A DNA stretch of 64,000 nucleotides, from positions 3,642,001 to 3,706,000 of the forward strand of contig NZ_CP072913.1 of the NCBI RefSeq assembly GCF_017968885.1, read 5' to 3'. This DNA is from Pseudomonas sp. Tri1 (GTDB lineage: Bacteria > Pseudomonadota > Gammaproteobacteria > Pseudomonadales > Pseudomonadaceae). The stretch's first letter is position 1; every line of letters starts with the position of its first letter. A program made the position numbers and the translations under genes. The notes below the pieces were generated by a model. That model was given only the letters and a program-made list of their open reading frames with translations, ran no database searches and was not told where the DNA came from. Below are positions 1 through 8,319 of the stretch, piece by piece.

Positions 1-227
1 GGGGACATCCTGATTCCTTCTGTTCCGAGTTCGTTCGCTCATGAGCAGCGTACAACCAACGAGATGATAACGGCTGGGCGTGCCCAAGGAACCTGATCGC
101 AATCTTTTTTATCGAAAACGCAACGTACATTCACTCGGCTGTTCCCCCATCTCAAAACAAGTTGTACGATGACCGACGAGCACGCATCGCTCGCGTTCCT
201 GATACCTACAACAACAAGGAAATCCCC

Positions 228-662
228 ATGAAAAAAACCACACTGGTCATCAGCTTCCTGTGCCTGTTCAGCGGCTACGCAGCGGCAGCCACTTCATCGC
301 CCGAGCAGGACGTGGCCCAGGCCGTCGACCACCTGACCCAGGCCATGCTGCACAAAGACATCCCACAACTGCAGGCACTGGCCGCCGAGAACCTGACCTA
401 CGGGCACTCCAGCGGGAACATCCAGGACAAGAAAGCCTTCATCGCCGACATCGAAACCGGCAAGAGCGCGTTCAAGACCCTGGAAATGAAGAACCAGAAA
501 ATCACCCTGTCTGGCGATGTGGCGCTGGTGCGTAACCACTTCTCAGCGCAGGCGCTCAAAGGCACTGAAGTGGTTCCCACTGAAATCGAGAACTTCCAGA
601 TCTGGCAGAAGCAGAAGAATGGCAAGTGGTTGCTGATTGGTCGTCAAGCGTTTCGGTTCTGA
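228..662 (+). CDS. Secreted NTF2-like (SnoaL/DUF4440-type) protein
   Basis: The 144-residue product begins with a clear Sec signal peptide: MKK, a hydrophobic core, then AAAA near residue 20. The rest has the alternating pattern of a small NTF2-like cone fold, with an early helix (EQDVAQAVDHLTQAML) and the late strands ALVRNHFSAQA and WLLIGRQAFRF. Such proteins often bind small ligands in the periplasm or act as inhibitors; no catalytic role can be read here. The ATG at 228 is chosen because AAGGAAA lies just upstream and it gives an intact signal peptide; the frame extends upstream without supporting signals. It is monocistronic and converges on the LysR gene. Confidence 0.75.
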   Translation: MKKTTLVISFLCLFSGYAAAATSSPEQDVAQAVDHLTQAMLHKDIPQLQALAAENLTYGHSSGNIQDKKAFIADIETGKSAFKTLEMKNQKITLSGDVALVRNHFSAQALKGTEVVPTEIENFQIWQKQKNGKWLLIGRQAFRF

Positions 663-685
663 TATTGGGTTGACTCAGGTGTTTT

Positions 686-745
686 CTGTGGCGAGCTTCT
701 GCTGAGCGCTTCGCACTCAGGCGGGAGCAAGTTCCCTCGCCACAG
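686..745. repeat. Long imperfect inverted repeat between convergent genes
   Basis: CTGTGGCGAG at 686-695 pairs with CTCGCCACAG at 736-745, and partly complementary sequence lies between. It belongs to the GTGGCGAG-type repeat also seen at 30501 and 39381. It lies between the ends of the NTF2-like gene and the LysR gene and could act as a two-way transcript end. Confidence 0.6.
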
Positions 746-770
746 GGAACACCTTGGCCCGAAGCTATCG

Positions 771-1694
771 TCAGGCTCCCGCCCACTGTTCGCGATGCTG
801 CAAGAGAAAATCCACGAAGGCCCGCACCCGTTGCGGCATGTAGCGGCCGTGGGGGTAAAGCAAGGTGAAAGGACGTGAGCGGCCCGCGAAGGGCTGCAAG
901 ACCTCTACCAGGCGGCCGTCCGCCAGCTCCTGCTCAACGATGAATTTGTAGGTCTGGAACAACCCCGCGCCATGCTTGGCCAATGTCACCCCGCCCAGCA
1001 CATCATCCGAACAGCAATAGCCACCCTGGCCGAATACCTCCCGCTCCTTGCCATCGACATCGAACAACCAGGAAATCCGTCGCCCGCTGCTGGGCAATTC
1101 GAACTGGATGCACTCGTGAGCGTCCAGGTCCTCCAGAGTCTGTGGCGTGCCGGCCTTGTGCAGATAGTCCGGTGCCGCGACTACCACCAGTTTCGCGTCT
1201 TCCAGCAGCCGGGCGATCATGGACGAGTCCGGCTGGGCGCGCACTCGGATCGCCAGGTCATAACCTTCGGCAACGAAGTCGATGTTTCGATTGCTCAAGT
1301 GCAGGTCCACGCTGACTTGCGGGTACAGCGCCCGAAAGGCCGGGAGCAAGGGCAGGATCCGGTGGTGACCATAGGTGGTGGGCAGGCTGATGCGCAGTTG
1401 TCCGGACGGCACCGATTGCGCGCCCATCATTTCCTGTTGCGCCTCGACCAGTTGGGTCAAGGCCTGCCGGCATTGTTCAAAATAGATCTTGCCGGCTTCG
1501 GTCAGGCGGATGCTGCGGGTGGTGCGCACGAAAAGTCGTGAACCCAGGCGCTCTTCCAGGCGAAAGATCGAACGGCTCACCGCCGCCGGCGTAACGCCCG
1601 CCGCCTGGGCCGCCGCAGTAAAACTGCCCGCCTCGGCCGCCAGGCAAAACAGCTCTATGCTGCCCAACTGCAAGTCTTCGAAATGACGCTTCAT
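771..1694 (-). CDS. LysR family transcriptional regulator
   Basis: The 307-residue protein has the N-terminal winged HTH (FTAAAQAAGVTPAAVSRSIFR, about residues 25-45), the linker helix, and a LysR substrate-binding domain from about residue 90 (QLRISLPTTYGHHRILPLLP). Length is typical of the family. It is divergent from the tautomerase gene at 1822, with 127 bp between the starts. The same promoter element occurs upstream of the SDR gene at 2338 (see findings), so both genes are probable targets. The co-inducer is unknown. Confidence 0.9.
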   Translation of the reverse strand: MKRHFEDLQLGSIELFCLAAEAGSFTAAAQAAGVTPAAVSRSIFRLEERLGSRLFVRTTRSIRLTEAGKIYFEQCRQALTQLVEAQQEMMGAQSVPSGQLRISLPTTYGHHRILPLLPAFRALYPQVSVDLHLSNRNIDFVAEGYDLAIRVRAQPDSSMIARLLEDAKLVVVAAPDYLHKAGTPQTLEDLDAHECIQFELPSSGRRISWLFDVDGKEREVFGQGGYCCSDDVLGGVTLAKHGAGLFQTYKFIVEQELADGRLVEVLQPFAGRSRPFTLLYPHGRYMPQRVRAFVDFLLQHREQWAGA

Positions 1695-1695
1695 G

Positions 1696-1752
1696 ATTCA
1701 TTACACCGCGTATCAACTGAAGATCCCAGGCGCCTGTTTATCAGCCTCAGGC
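1696..1752. promoter_or_regulatory. Candidate LysR operator, copy 1
   Basis: The ATTCATTACA..GTATCAACT block is followed about 15 bp later by TTTATCA.CC. The inner part, TTCAT-N10-ATCAA, fits the T-N11-A logic of LysR boxes. It lies in the divergent region between the LysR gene and the tautomerase gene, and a second copy is at 2205-2262. Confidence 0.55.
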
Positions 1753-1821
1753 GTATAAATATAGTGGCCCCCGTTGCGCAGGAATCTTCCTGGGCACTTT
1801 TCTCACCAGCAGGAGTGCAAC

Positions 1822-2028
1822 ATGCCTTTCGTCAATGTGCGTATTACCCGCGACGGCGTCACCCGCGAGCAGAAAGCCCAGGTGATTGCAGAAATCACCG
1901 AAACCCTCCAGCGCGTGCTGGGCAAGGACCCGCACTTGACTCATATCGTGATCGAGGAGGTCGATACGGATAACTGGGGGTATGCGGGGATCACCACGAC
2001 TGAGTATCGAAGTCTGCCCAAGGAATGA
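1822..2028 (+). CDS. 4-oxalocrotonate tautomerase family protein
   Basis: The 68-residue product starts MPFVNVRI, so removal of Met exposes Pro-1, the catalytic base of the tautomerase superfamily. Length and the b-a-b pattern (VNVRITRD, then an EQKAQVIAEITETLQRVL helix, then HIVIEEV) match the small hexameric 4-OT subfamily. The ATG at 1822 follows AGGAGTGCAAC, a good ribosome site; the frame extends upstream but the extension would destroy Pro-1. The substrate is unknown. A strong terminator follows. Its divergent position suggests control by the LysR gene at 771-1694. Confidence 0.88.
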   Translation: MPFVNVRITRDGVTREQKAQVIAEITETLQRVLGKDPHLTHIVIEEVDTDNWGYAGITTTEYRSLPKE

Positions 2029-2043
2029 TGTTCTAAACTTCCG

Positions 2044-2073
2044 AGCCCGGTCCGATTGACCGGGCTTTTTTAT
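2044..2073 (+). terminator. Rho-independent terminator of the tautomerase gene
   Basis: AGCCCGGTC (2044-2052) and GACCGGGCT (2058-2066) form a perfect 9-bp stem with a 5-base loop, followed by a T run. Confidence 0.92.
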
Positions 2074-2093
2074 ATCTGCCAACCCAATAACCC

Positions 2094-2183
2094 TGTGGGA
2101 GCGAGCTTGCTCGCGATAGCGGTATATCAGCCGACTCAAATGTTGACTGGAATGCCGCTATCGCGAGCAAGCTCGCTCCCACA
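2094..2183. repeat. REPIN: two inverted Pseudomonas REP units
   Basis: REP units at 2094-2122 (TGTGGGAGCGAGCTTGCTCG...) and 2155-2183 (its inverse complement) face each other across a 32-bp spacer. Each unit is itself a hairpin. Confidence 0.93.
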
Positions 2184-2204
2184 ATGGTCCAGTGGTGATC
2201 ACAC

Positions 2205-2262
2205 AATTGATTACATCAGGTATCAACTCAAGTACCAGAACCTCCATTTATCAACCCTCGGC
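2205..2262. promoter_or_regulatory. Candidate LysR operator, copy 2, upstream of the SDR gene
   Basis: ATTGATTACA..GTATCAACT.AAG with TTTATCA.CC downstream matches copy 1 at 1696-1752 in order and spacing. TTGAT-N10-ATCAA is an inverted repeat. It lies about 75 bp before the SDR start. Confidence 0.5.
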
Positions 2263-2337
2263 ACATCAATACCCTGATCTCAACCACCGCCCACCCAGGC
2301 GCAACGGTTTCAACTCAACGTGATCAGGAGTCCCATC

Positions 2338-3072
2338 ATGAACCTCAACAAAACCGTCATCCTCACCGGCGCCTCCAGCGGCATCGGCCTTGGCTTGGTC
2401 AAGGCGTTTCTCGTTCGTGGCTATAACGTGGTGGGCAACGCCCGTTCCCAGTCAGGCCTGGACGATGCCGCAGGGCTACTCGGGCACCCGGCCGGTTTCA
2501 TTGGCGTGGCCGGCGATGTCGCTGACCCGGCCACTTCGACCACCCTCATCAACAAAGCCATCGAGGCGTTCGGGGCGGTGGACGGGCTGGTGAACAACGC
2601 CGGTTTCTTTCTGCCAAAACCCTTCATCGAATACAGCCCCCAGGACCTGGACGCGCTGCTGGACACCAACCTCAAGGGGCTGGTCTACGCCAGCCAGGCT
2701 GCTGCCGCGCACATGATCAGTCGCCAGCAAGGCTTCATCATCAACATCTCGGCGGCTGTGGCGCTGCAACCGAACATCCAGGTGCCCGCAGCACTGCCGG
2801 TGTTGATCAAGGGCGGCGTCAACCAGATGACCCGCGCCCTGGCCCTGGAACTGTCGCCCTACAACATCAAGGTCAACGCCGTTGCTCCCGGGATCATCGA
2901 CACGCCGATGCACGACCAGGCGCACCGCGAGTTCCTCGACAACCTGGCCCCGGCCGGTCGCGTGGGTACCATCGAGGAAATTGCCGAAGCCGTGCTGTAC
3001 CTGGCGGGCGCTGATTTCACGACGGGCGCGATACTGCCGGTGGACGGCGGGATGAGCACGGGCAAGTGGTAA
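2338..3072 (+). CDS. SDR family protein lacking the catalytic Tyr
   Basis: The 244-residue protein has the Rossmann signature TGASSGIG (10-17), NNAG (86-89), the active-site strand with Ser138 (INISAAV), Lys158, and the C-terminal VDGG. In classical SDR enzymes the motif is YxxxK, but here the residue four before Lys158 is Pro154 and no Tyr occurs between Ser138 and Tyr175. The reductase proton relay is therefore altered. The start at ATG 2338 follows CAGGAG. The upstream LysR-like element suggests co-regulation with the tautomerase. A bidirectional terminator follows. The substrate is unknown. Confidence 0.85.
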   Translation: MNLNKTVILTGASSGIGLGLVKAFLVRGYNVVGNARSQSGLDDAAGLLGHPAGFIGVAGDVADPATSTTLINKAIEAFGAVDGLVNNAGFFLPKPFIEYSPQDLDALLDTNLKGLVYASQAAAAHMISRQQGFIINISAAVALQPNIQVPAALPVLIKGGVNQMTRALALELSPYNIKVNAVAPGIIDTPMHDQAHREFLDNLAPAGRVGTIEEIAEAVLYLAGADFTTGAILPVDGGMSTGKW

Positions 3073-3076
3073 AAAG

Positions 3077-3109
3077 GAAAAACCCCGGAGGCAGGACCTT
3101 CGGGGTTTT
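3077..3109. terminator. Bidirectional terminator
   Basis: AAAACCCCG and CGGGGTTTT flank a 13-base loop, with A runs before and T runs after. It serves the SDR gene on the plus strand and the TonB receptor on the minus strand, which ends at 3125. Confidence 0.85.
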
Positions 3110-3124
3110 CATGAGGCGTTGGAT

Positions 3125-5266
3125 TCAGAGCGTGTAGGAGATGCCGGCCTGCACCGTCCGCGGTGCGCCTGGATAGGCATAGACACCCCCAAATGCGCCT
3201 TCCTCATAATCGGCGTCGAACAGGTTCTTCAGGTCCAGGTTGAGGCGAATCTGCTCGTTGACCTTGTAGTAGCCGAGCAGGTCGACGACGGTGTAGCTGT
3301 CCATGGTAAAGGCGTTGGCCGCCGTATTGCCGGCCCGCTCGCCAACGTACTTGCCGCCCAATCCCAGGCCCAGGCCTTTGAGACCGCCGTCCTGGAACTC
3401 GTAGACGTTCAACAGGCTGAAGGTGTTCCGGGGCACGTTGAGCAGGCGAGTGCCGGTCGGGATATTGATGTCCTTGGTCACCTCGGCGTCCACATAGGCG
3501 TAGCCACCGATCATGCGCCATTGTGGCGTGAGGTTGCCCGCCACGTTCAGGTCGAAACCACGGCTGCGCACCTCGCCGGCGGCGACGTTGAATGTGGAAT
3601 CCAGTGGGTCAGGCGTGAGCACGTTGCGCTTTTCGATCTGGTAAATCGCCGCATCGACGCTCAACTGGCGATCCAGCGCTTCCCACTTGACGCCCATTTC
3701 GTAGGACTTGCCCTCTTCCGGCTTGAACCCGCCCCCTTCGCGGCTGGCCCCAGTGTTGGGTTTGAAAGAGCGGGCGGTGTTGGCGTAGACCGCCACCGTG
3801 TCGGTCAGGTCGTAGATCACACCCAGGCGCGGGGTAACGGCGCTGTCAGTGACATCCCAGTTCCTGCTGCCAGGCCGGGCTTGAGGGACGAAGGTCTCGT
3901 ACTCATGCTCAAAGCGCTCGAAACGCGCCCCAGCCAACAGTTTCAAGCGTTCGGTGAGCGCCACTTGGTCCTGGACGAACACGCCGAACGTCTTGAGGTT
4001 TTCCTGGTCGTCAGTGGGCGTGCGCGTCAGCGCCGGGCGCGGCTGGCCATACACCGGATCGAAGATATCGATCGGGTAGGCACCGGCACCGGCGGCGGAA
4101 CGTTGGATGATGGACTGGTAGTCATAGTCCTCATATTCGATCCCGGTCAACAGCGTGTGCTCGAACCCGCCGGTGGAAAAATGCCCGGTGAGGTTCAACT
4201 GAGTGTCGCGGTCGCTCCATTCCAGCTTGCGGAAGTTGAAGTTGCGACCCAGGGTGCGCCCATCGGCGGCGATGCCGTTGCCTTCGACCGCGTTGCCCTG
4301 CAACGTGCCATCGAGCCACTGGGTGCCGCCGGCGAGGGTCCAGTCGTCGTTGAGCATGTGTTCGAAACGCACCTGCAGCATGTTGTTGTCGTTGTGCAGC
4401 TTGCCGGCGTCTTTTTCGCCGAAAAACGTATCGCGCGATGCGGTGCCGCGCTGGCCGGCATAGTGAGTCAAGCCACGGTCCAGCGGAGCATTGTTGCGCA
4501 TGAAATCGCCTTCGAAGATCAAGCGCGTGGTGTCGTTGACCTGCCAGGAGACCACCGGCGCAATGCCGTAACGCTCGGTCTCGACGTGGTCGCGGAAGGT
4601 GTCCCCGCCCTCGCCGATCACGTTCAGGCGATAGGCCAGGTTGCCTTGTTCATCCAACGGGCCGGAGGCATCCAACGTGCCACGGCGCATACCCTGATCG
4701 TTGAGCTGGCTACCCAAGGTCACCTTTCGCTCGGCCAAAGGTTGTTTGGACACCACGTTGAAGGTACCGCCCGGGTCGCCACGGCCATACAGCATGGTCG
4801 CCGGCCCTCGCAGCACCTCCAGGCGCTCGATGGTGTTGGCATCAGGCATGTTCGGGTAGCCCCGGTTGATCGGGAAGCCATTGCGATAGAACTCCCCCGT
4901 GGTGAAGCCGCGCACGGTGAACGTGGTCAGGCCCTGGCCGCCGAAGTTATTGCCCCGGCCAACCCCGCCGGCGTAGTCGAGGGCGTCTTGCAGGCGTGTG
5001 GCGCTGAGGTCTTCGACAACGTCGCGGGACACTACGGAGATCGATTGCGGGGTTTCATGGATTGCGGTGTCGGTACGGGTTGCGCTGGCGGAACGGGTGG
5101 CGTGGTACCCCTTCACCGGGCCCTGCGCATTCTCATAATCCGACTCGCCAACGATATCCGTGGCTTGCAGCTCCAGCGGTGCCCTGTCCGTAGAGATGGA
5201 CTCATCTGCCCAGGTGGAAACCGAATAAGCCTGGAGCACACACAGTGAAACAAGAATCCGACGCAT
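3125..5266 (-). CDS. TonB-dependent siderophore receptor
   Basis: The 713-residue outer-membrane protein has a signal peptide ending around STWA-DE, then a plug domain (about residues 60-170; TPQSISVVSR, LRGPATMLYGRGDPGGTFN) and a 22-strand barrel ending in the aromatic-rich AGISYTL. There is no N-terminal STN signalling domain, and no sigma/anti-sigma pair nearby, so it is a plain transducer-independent receptor of the ferrichrome/hydroxamate type. The ligand cannot be assigned. A 13/19 match to the Fur consensus lies at 5354-5372, upstream of the start. It is likely monocistronic. Confidence 0.93.
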   Translation of the reverse strand: MRRILVSLCVLQAYSVSTWADESISTDRAPLELQATDIVGESDYENAQGPVKGYHATRSASATRTDTAIHETPQSISVVSRDVVEDLSATRLQDALDYAGGVGRGNNFGGQGLTTFTVRGFTTGEFYRNGFPINRGYPNMPDANTIERLEVLRGPATMLYGRGDPGGTFNVVSKQPLAERKVTLGSQLNDQGMRRGTLDASGPLDEQGNLAYRLNVIGEGGDTFRDHVETERYGIAPVVSWQVNDTTRLIFEGDFMRNNAPLDRGLTHYAGQRGTASRDTFFGEKDAGKLHNDNNMLQVRFEHMLNDDWTLAGGTQWLDGTLQGNAVEGNGIAADGRTLGRNFNFRKLEWSDRDTQLNLTGHFSTGGFEHTLLTGIEYEDYDYQSIIQRSAAGAGAYPIDIFDPVYGQPRPALTRTPTDDQENLKTFGVFVQDQVALTERLKLLAGARFERFEHEYETFVPQARPGSRNWDVTDSAVTPRLGVIYDLTDTVAVYANTARSFKPNTGASREGGGFKPEEGKSYEMGVKWEALDRQLSVDAAIYQIEKRNVLTPDPLDSTFNVAAGEVRSRGFDLNVAGNLTPQWRMIGGYAYVDAEVTKDINIPTGTRLLNVPRNTFSLLNVYEFQDGGLKGLGLGLGGKYVGERAGNTAANAFTMDSYTVVDLLGYYKVNEQIRLNLDLKNLFDADYEEGAFGGVYAYPGAPRTVQAGISYTL

Positions 5267-5353
5267 CGATGCACAATCCTAATGAAAGAACACCGGCCAT
5301 TTTCGAGGCCGACAAGAATGTGTCGCGAAAGATACATGAACTCATTCTTGTTT

Positions 5354-5372
5354 GATATAAATTCCCATTAGC
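5354..5372 (-). promoter_or_regulatory. Candidate Fur box of the TonB receptor
   Basis: Read on the minus strand, GCTAATGGGAATTTATATC matches 13 of 19 positions of GATAATGATAATCATTATC. It lies about 90 bp upstream of the receptor start, in promoter position. Confidence 0.5.
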
Positions 5373-5394
5373 ATCTTTTTTGGTGTCTGTCAGT

Positions 5395-5495
5395 CCGCCA
5401 TCGCGAGCAGGCTCGCTCCCACAGGGATTTGTGGCGGACGCGATTTCTGTAAATATCCATGAACCCATGTGGGAGCGAGCTTGCTCGCGATGGCG
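5395..5495. repeat. Pair of REP units in outward arrangement
   Basis: REP units at 5395-5423 (CGCCATCGCGAGCAGGCTCG...) and 5468-5495 (TGTGGGAGCGAGCTTGCTCG...). The order of the two orientations is the reverse of the 2094 REPIN. They lie between the TonB receptor start and the end of the MocR gene. Confidence 0.9.
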
Positions 5496-5513
5496 CCGGG
5501 ACATTCACCCTGC

Positions 5514-6901
5514 TCACTGAAGCGCTGCAGACTCCCTTTCAACCCGCTGAAAGAACCTCTGCGCCCGAATATCCTGGGTATAGGCCACGTTCAGCCGCAG
5601 CCAGTCGCAAGCCTCCCCCCAGGCAAGAAAGTCGAGCCCTGGGACAGTTGGATGTGCAGTTCCCGCGCGATCTGCTCAACCCGTCGTGCATCGAGCCGCC
5701 GAGGCCTGGCCCAGATAAACAGGCCCCCAGTCGGCTCGGCAAAGACCTCCCAATGCACCGGGTCCAGTTGGCGCAGCGTACTCGCCATCTGCTTGTTCAG
5801 GCGTTGACGCAAGCGTTGGATCAACTTGCGATACGCGCCGTTGGCCAACAACGTCGCCACCACGTTTTCGGCCAGCAGCGAGCAACCGATGCCGGTCACC
5901 ATCTTGACTTCGGCCAGGCGGTTGATGATTTCGGGCTGGGCGACCACATAACCGATGCGCAGCGAACTGGACAGCGTCTTGGAGAAACTCGCGAGGTAGA
6001 TCACCCGGTCCAGGGCATCGAGGGTCGCCAGGCGTGAGGTCGGGCCGTTCTGGAAATCGGCGTAGATGTCGTCCTCGATGAGGCGAAAGTCATGCAGCGT
6101 GGCCAGTTGCAGCAGACGATAGGCCACGCTCGGCGCCAGGCTGGTACCGGTGGGGTTCTGGTACATGCTGTTGATGAAGAAATACGTGGGTTTATGCTGG
6201 CTCAGGATTCGCTCCAGGCTGGCGATATCCGGCCCCTGGGCGGTCCTGGGTACCGCCAGGGTCTTGACCCCGTGGAGCTGCAGCAGGTTGAACAGATTGT
6301 AATAACCGGGGCTCTCCACCAGCACCAGGTCGCCGGGTTTGAGTAGCGTGCGCACCAGCAGGTCAAGGCCATGACTGGCGCCTTGGGTAGTGAGGATTTG
6401 CCCCAGATCGGCGTGGATATCGATCAGGCCCAAGCGTTTTTGAATGTGCAAGCGCAGCTGCGGCGAACCCAGCGGGGTGCTGTAGTTGAACAGCGCCTGG
6501 CTGTCGCTGCGCACCACCTGCCGGATGGCTTGGCCCAGGTCGGTCTCGTCGCGCCAGGCGTCGGGCAGCCAGCCACAGCCCAGCTTGAGTTGCGTCGATT
6601 GATTGTCGAACAGCCGCCATGCCACGTTGTCCGGTTCAATGGCCGGCGCCGCGGGCTGGGACAACGGCTGCGCGACGAAGAAGCCCGACCCATGGCGCGA
6701 CTCCAGCACCCCGACGGCCACCAGTTGGTCATAAGCCTTGATCACGCTCGACAGGCTCAGGTTGTTTTCCTGGGCCAATTGACGGATGGAAGGCATGCGC
6801 GCACCGGGACGAATGCCATGGGACTGTATCCACCCCATGACGTGAGTCACCAGTTGGCGGATCACCGGTTCAGCAGCGTTGCGATCAATGTTCAGGTCCA
6901 C
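5514..6901 (-). pseudogene. MocR-type regulator (GntR HTH + aminotransferase fold), frameshifted in a poly-G tract
   Basis: The N-terminal winged HTH (RMPSIRQLAQENNLSLSSVI) is followed by a fold-type I aminotransferase domain with YQNPTG and the PLP lysine motif SFSKTL. The conceptual length is about 462 residues from the GTG at 6901, chosen because homologues start near DLNIDRN; the frame opens further upstream to 7030. The reading frame fails in a run of six G (plus-strand C at 5615-5620): as written it ends ..PGGRLATGCG at 5591. One more G would give ..PGGEACDWLRLNVAYTQ.. and continue to a stop at 5514, the expected family C-terminus. It is divergent from the MFS gene, its probable target. 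Confidence 0.8.
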
Positions 6902-6964
6902 GCGCGCACTCTTGCCCAAGTGTTCTTTAATTTCGAGCGAACAGTTAAGCACAAAAGGCCGCTG

Positions 6965-7042
6965 GGTGTTCCTTGTTCGAGTGGCTCCCCACAAGTGATA
7001 GTCCCAACGACTGCACCCGAGCTCCCCCACCTAAGGAACACC
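6965..7042. promoter_or_regulatory. Divergent control region with a separated inverted repeat
   Basis: GGTGTTCCTT (6965-6974) and AAGGAACACC (7033-7042) are exact inverse complements, 68 bp apart, between the MocR and MFS genes. The right copy overlaps the MFS ribosome site. They could be paired MocR sites. Confidence 0.4.
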
Positions 7043-7043
7043 T

Positions 7044-8210
7044 TTGAACACACAACATCGACACGCGTGGGGACTGGCGTTCGGTCTTTGCCTGATCACC
7101 CTGGCGGTCAACCTGCAAGCACCGCTGTACACCACCTACGCGCAGTTGTCCGGCTATGGTGCTGGCGCCACGGCGGTAGCATTTTCCGGTTACGTGCTGG
7201 GCGTGTTGCCGGTCCTGCTGGCCTTCGGCGGGCTGGCCGACCGAGTGGGACGCCGGCCGTTGATCCTGATCGCGCTGGGCCTGTCGATGCTGGCGACGGT
7301 GGTGACGTTGCTCTGGCCGAGCCTGCTGGCGCTGGGCGTGGCGCGGCTGATGATGGGCGTCGGCACGGGGCTGGCCTCGGCGACATCGACGGCCTACATG
7401 ACCGAACTGATGGTCACCCGCGATACCCGCTCACCGGCCAACCGGGTCACCGCCAGCACCTCTCTGGGGTTTGGTCTGGGCGCGGCCTTGACCAGCCTGT
7501 TTCTGTTCGTCCATCACAGCGTCACACCCGGCAGCTTCTGGCTGCAATTGCTGCTGGCTGCCGTCGCAATCGGCGTGGTCTGGCGCTTACCGGACCCTGC
7601 CGTGAAAATCAGTAGCGCAGCACTGTTGCGCTTGCCACTGTTCCCCGCCGGCAGCCTGCCCTACAGTTTTTCGATGCTGCTGGCCTGGGCGACCTCGGGC
7701 CTGGTCATCGCCATCCTGCCTTCGGTGCTTGCCACCCACGACCTGCAACGCTGGTCGGGTCTGTCGACCTTCACTGTGATCAGTTGCGGGCTGCTCTTTC
7801 AACCTTGGGTGCGCCGCATGCAACCGGCCAGGGCCACTGGCTTGGGTCTGTTGATCCTGCCGTTGAGCTACGCGTTGCTGGCCTGGGGCGCGAGCGTCGG
7901 GTCCCTGGCCGCCGTACTGCTGGGCGCACTGGGAGCGAGCAGTGCCTGCTACGGTTTTCTGTACTTGGGTGGATTGTCAGCCGTCACGGCCATGGCCGGT
8001 GAGGAAAAGGCCCGGGTCAGCGCCGGATTTTTCCTGTTCGCTTATGTCGGGTTCAGCATCCCGGTGGTGGTGACGGGTTTACTGGCCGACTATCTCGGCG
8101 CGGATGTGGCGCTGGTATTGTTCGGTCTGGCGCTGGCTGCGGGTGCAGGTGTCACGGGATTGATCATCGTTCGGACGCAGGCATGTGTCACCCAGCTGTC
8201 CCATGGCTGA
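7044..8210 (+). CDS. MFS transporter
   Basis: The 388-residue protein has about 12 hydrophobic segments and the MFS motif A after the second (GGLADRVGRRPLI). The start is TTG at 7044, preceded by AAGGAAC at a good distance; no ATG fits. A missing or weak central loop and length near 390 fit the drug/arabinose efflux-like group. It is divergent from the MocR regulator, so it is likely induced by an amine, amino acid or vitamer sensed by that protein. The substrate is unknown. Confidence 0.88.
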   Translation: MNTQHRHAWGLAFGLCLITLAVNLQAPLYTTYAQLSGYGAGATAVAFSGYVLGVLPVLLAFGGLADRVGRRPLILIALGLSMLATVVTLLWPSLLALGVARLMMGVGTGLASATSTAYMTELMVTRDTRSPANRVTASTSLGFGLGAALTSLFLFVHHSVTPGSFWLQLLLAAVAIGVVWRLPDPAVKISSAALLRLPLFPAGSLPYSFSMLLAWATSGLVIAILPSVLATHDLQRWSGLSTFTVISCGLLFQPWVRRMQPARATGLGLLILPLSYALLAWGASVGSLAAVLLGALGASSACYGFLYLGGLSAVTAMAGEEKARVSAGFFLFAYVGFSIPVVVTGLLADYLGADVALVLFGLALAAGAGVTGLIIVRTQACVTQLSHG

Positions 8211-8279
8211 ACACAACCCTTTGGGCAGTGCGCGACCTGTGGTGAGGACCCGGACCGCTCGACTTGCACCCGGCAAAGT

Positions 8280-8291
8280 CGTATACCATAT
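8280..8291. promoter_or_regulatory. Candidate GntR operator (autoregulatory)
   Basis: CGTATACCATAT matches 9 of 12 positions of CGTATACGAAAT found at 14898 and 20790. It lies about 30 bp before the GTG start of the GntR gene. Confidence 0.5.
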
Positions 8292-8319
8292 CCCCATCCA
8301 AGCCGAACGACCTGCCGCC

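Noticed and set aside
1..227. A gene or partial gene at the left edge
   Set aside because: No reading frame with a start, ribosome site or recognisable motif; it is probably the promoter region of the NTF2-like gene.
3119..5248. A 709-residue open frame on the plus strand
   Set aside because: It is the antisense shadow of the TonB receptor gene; high GC opens the opposite frame. No signal peptide, motif or ribosome site supports it.
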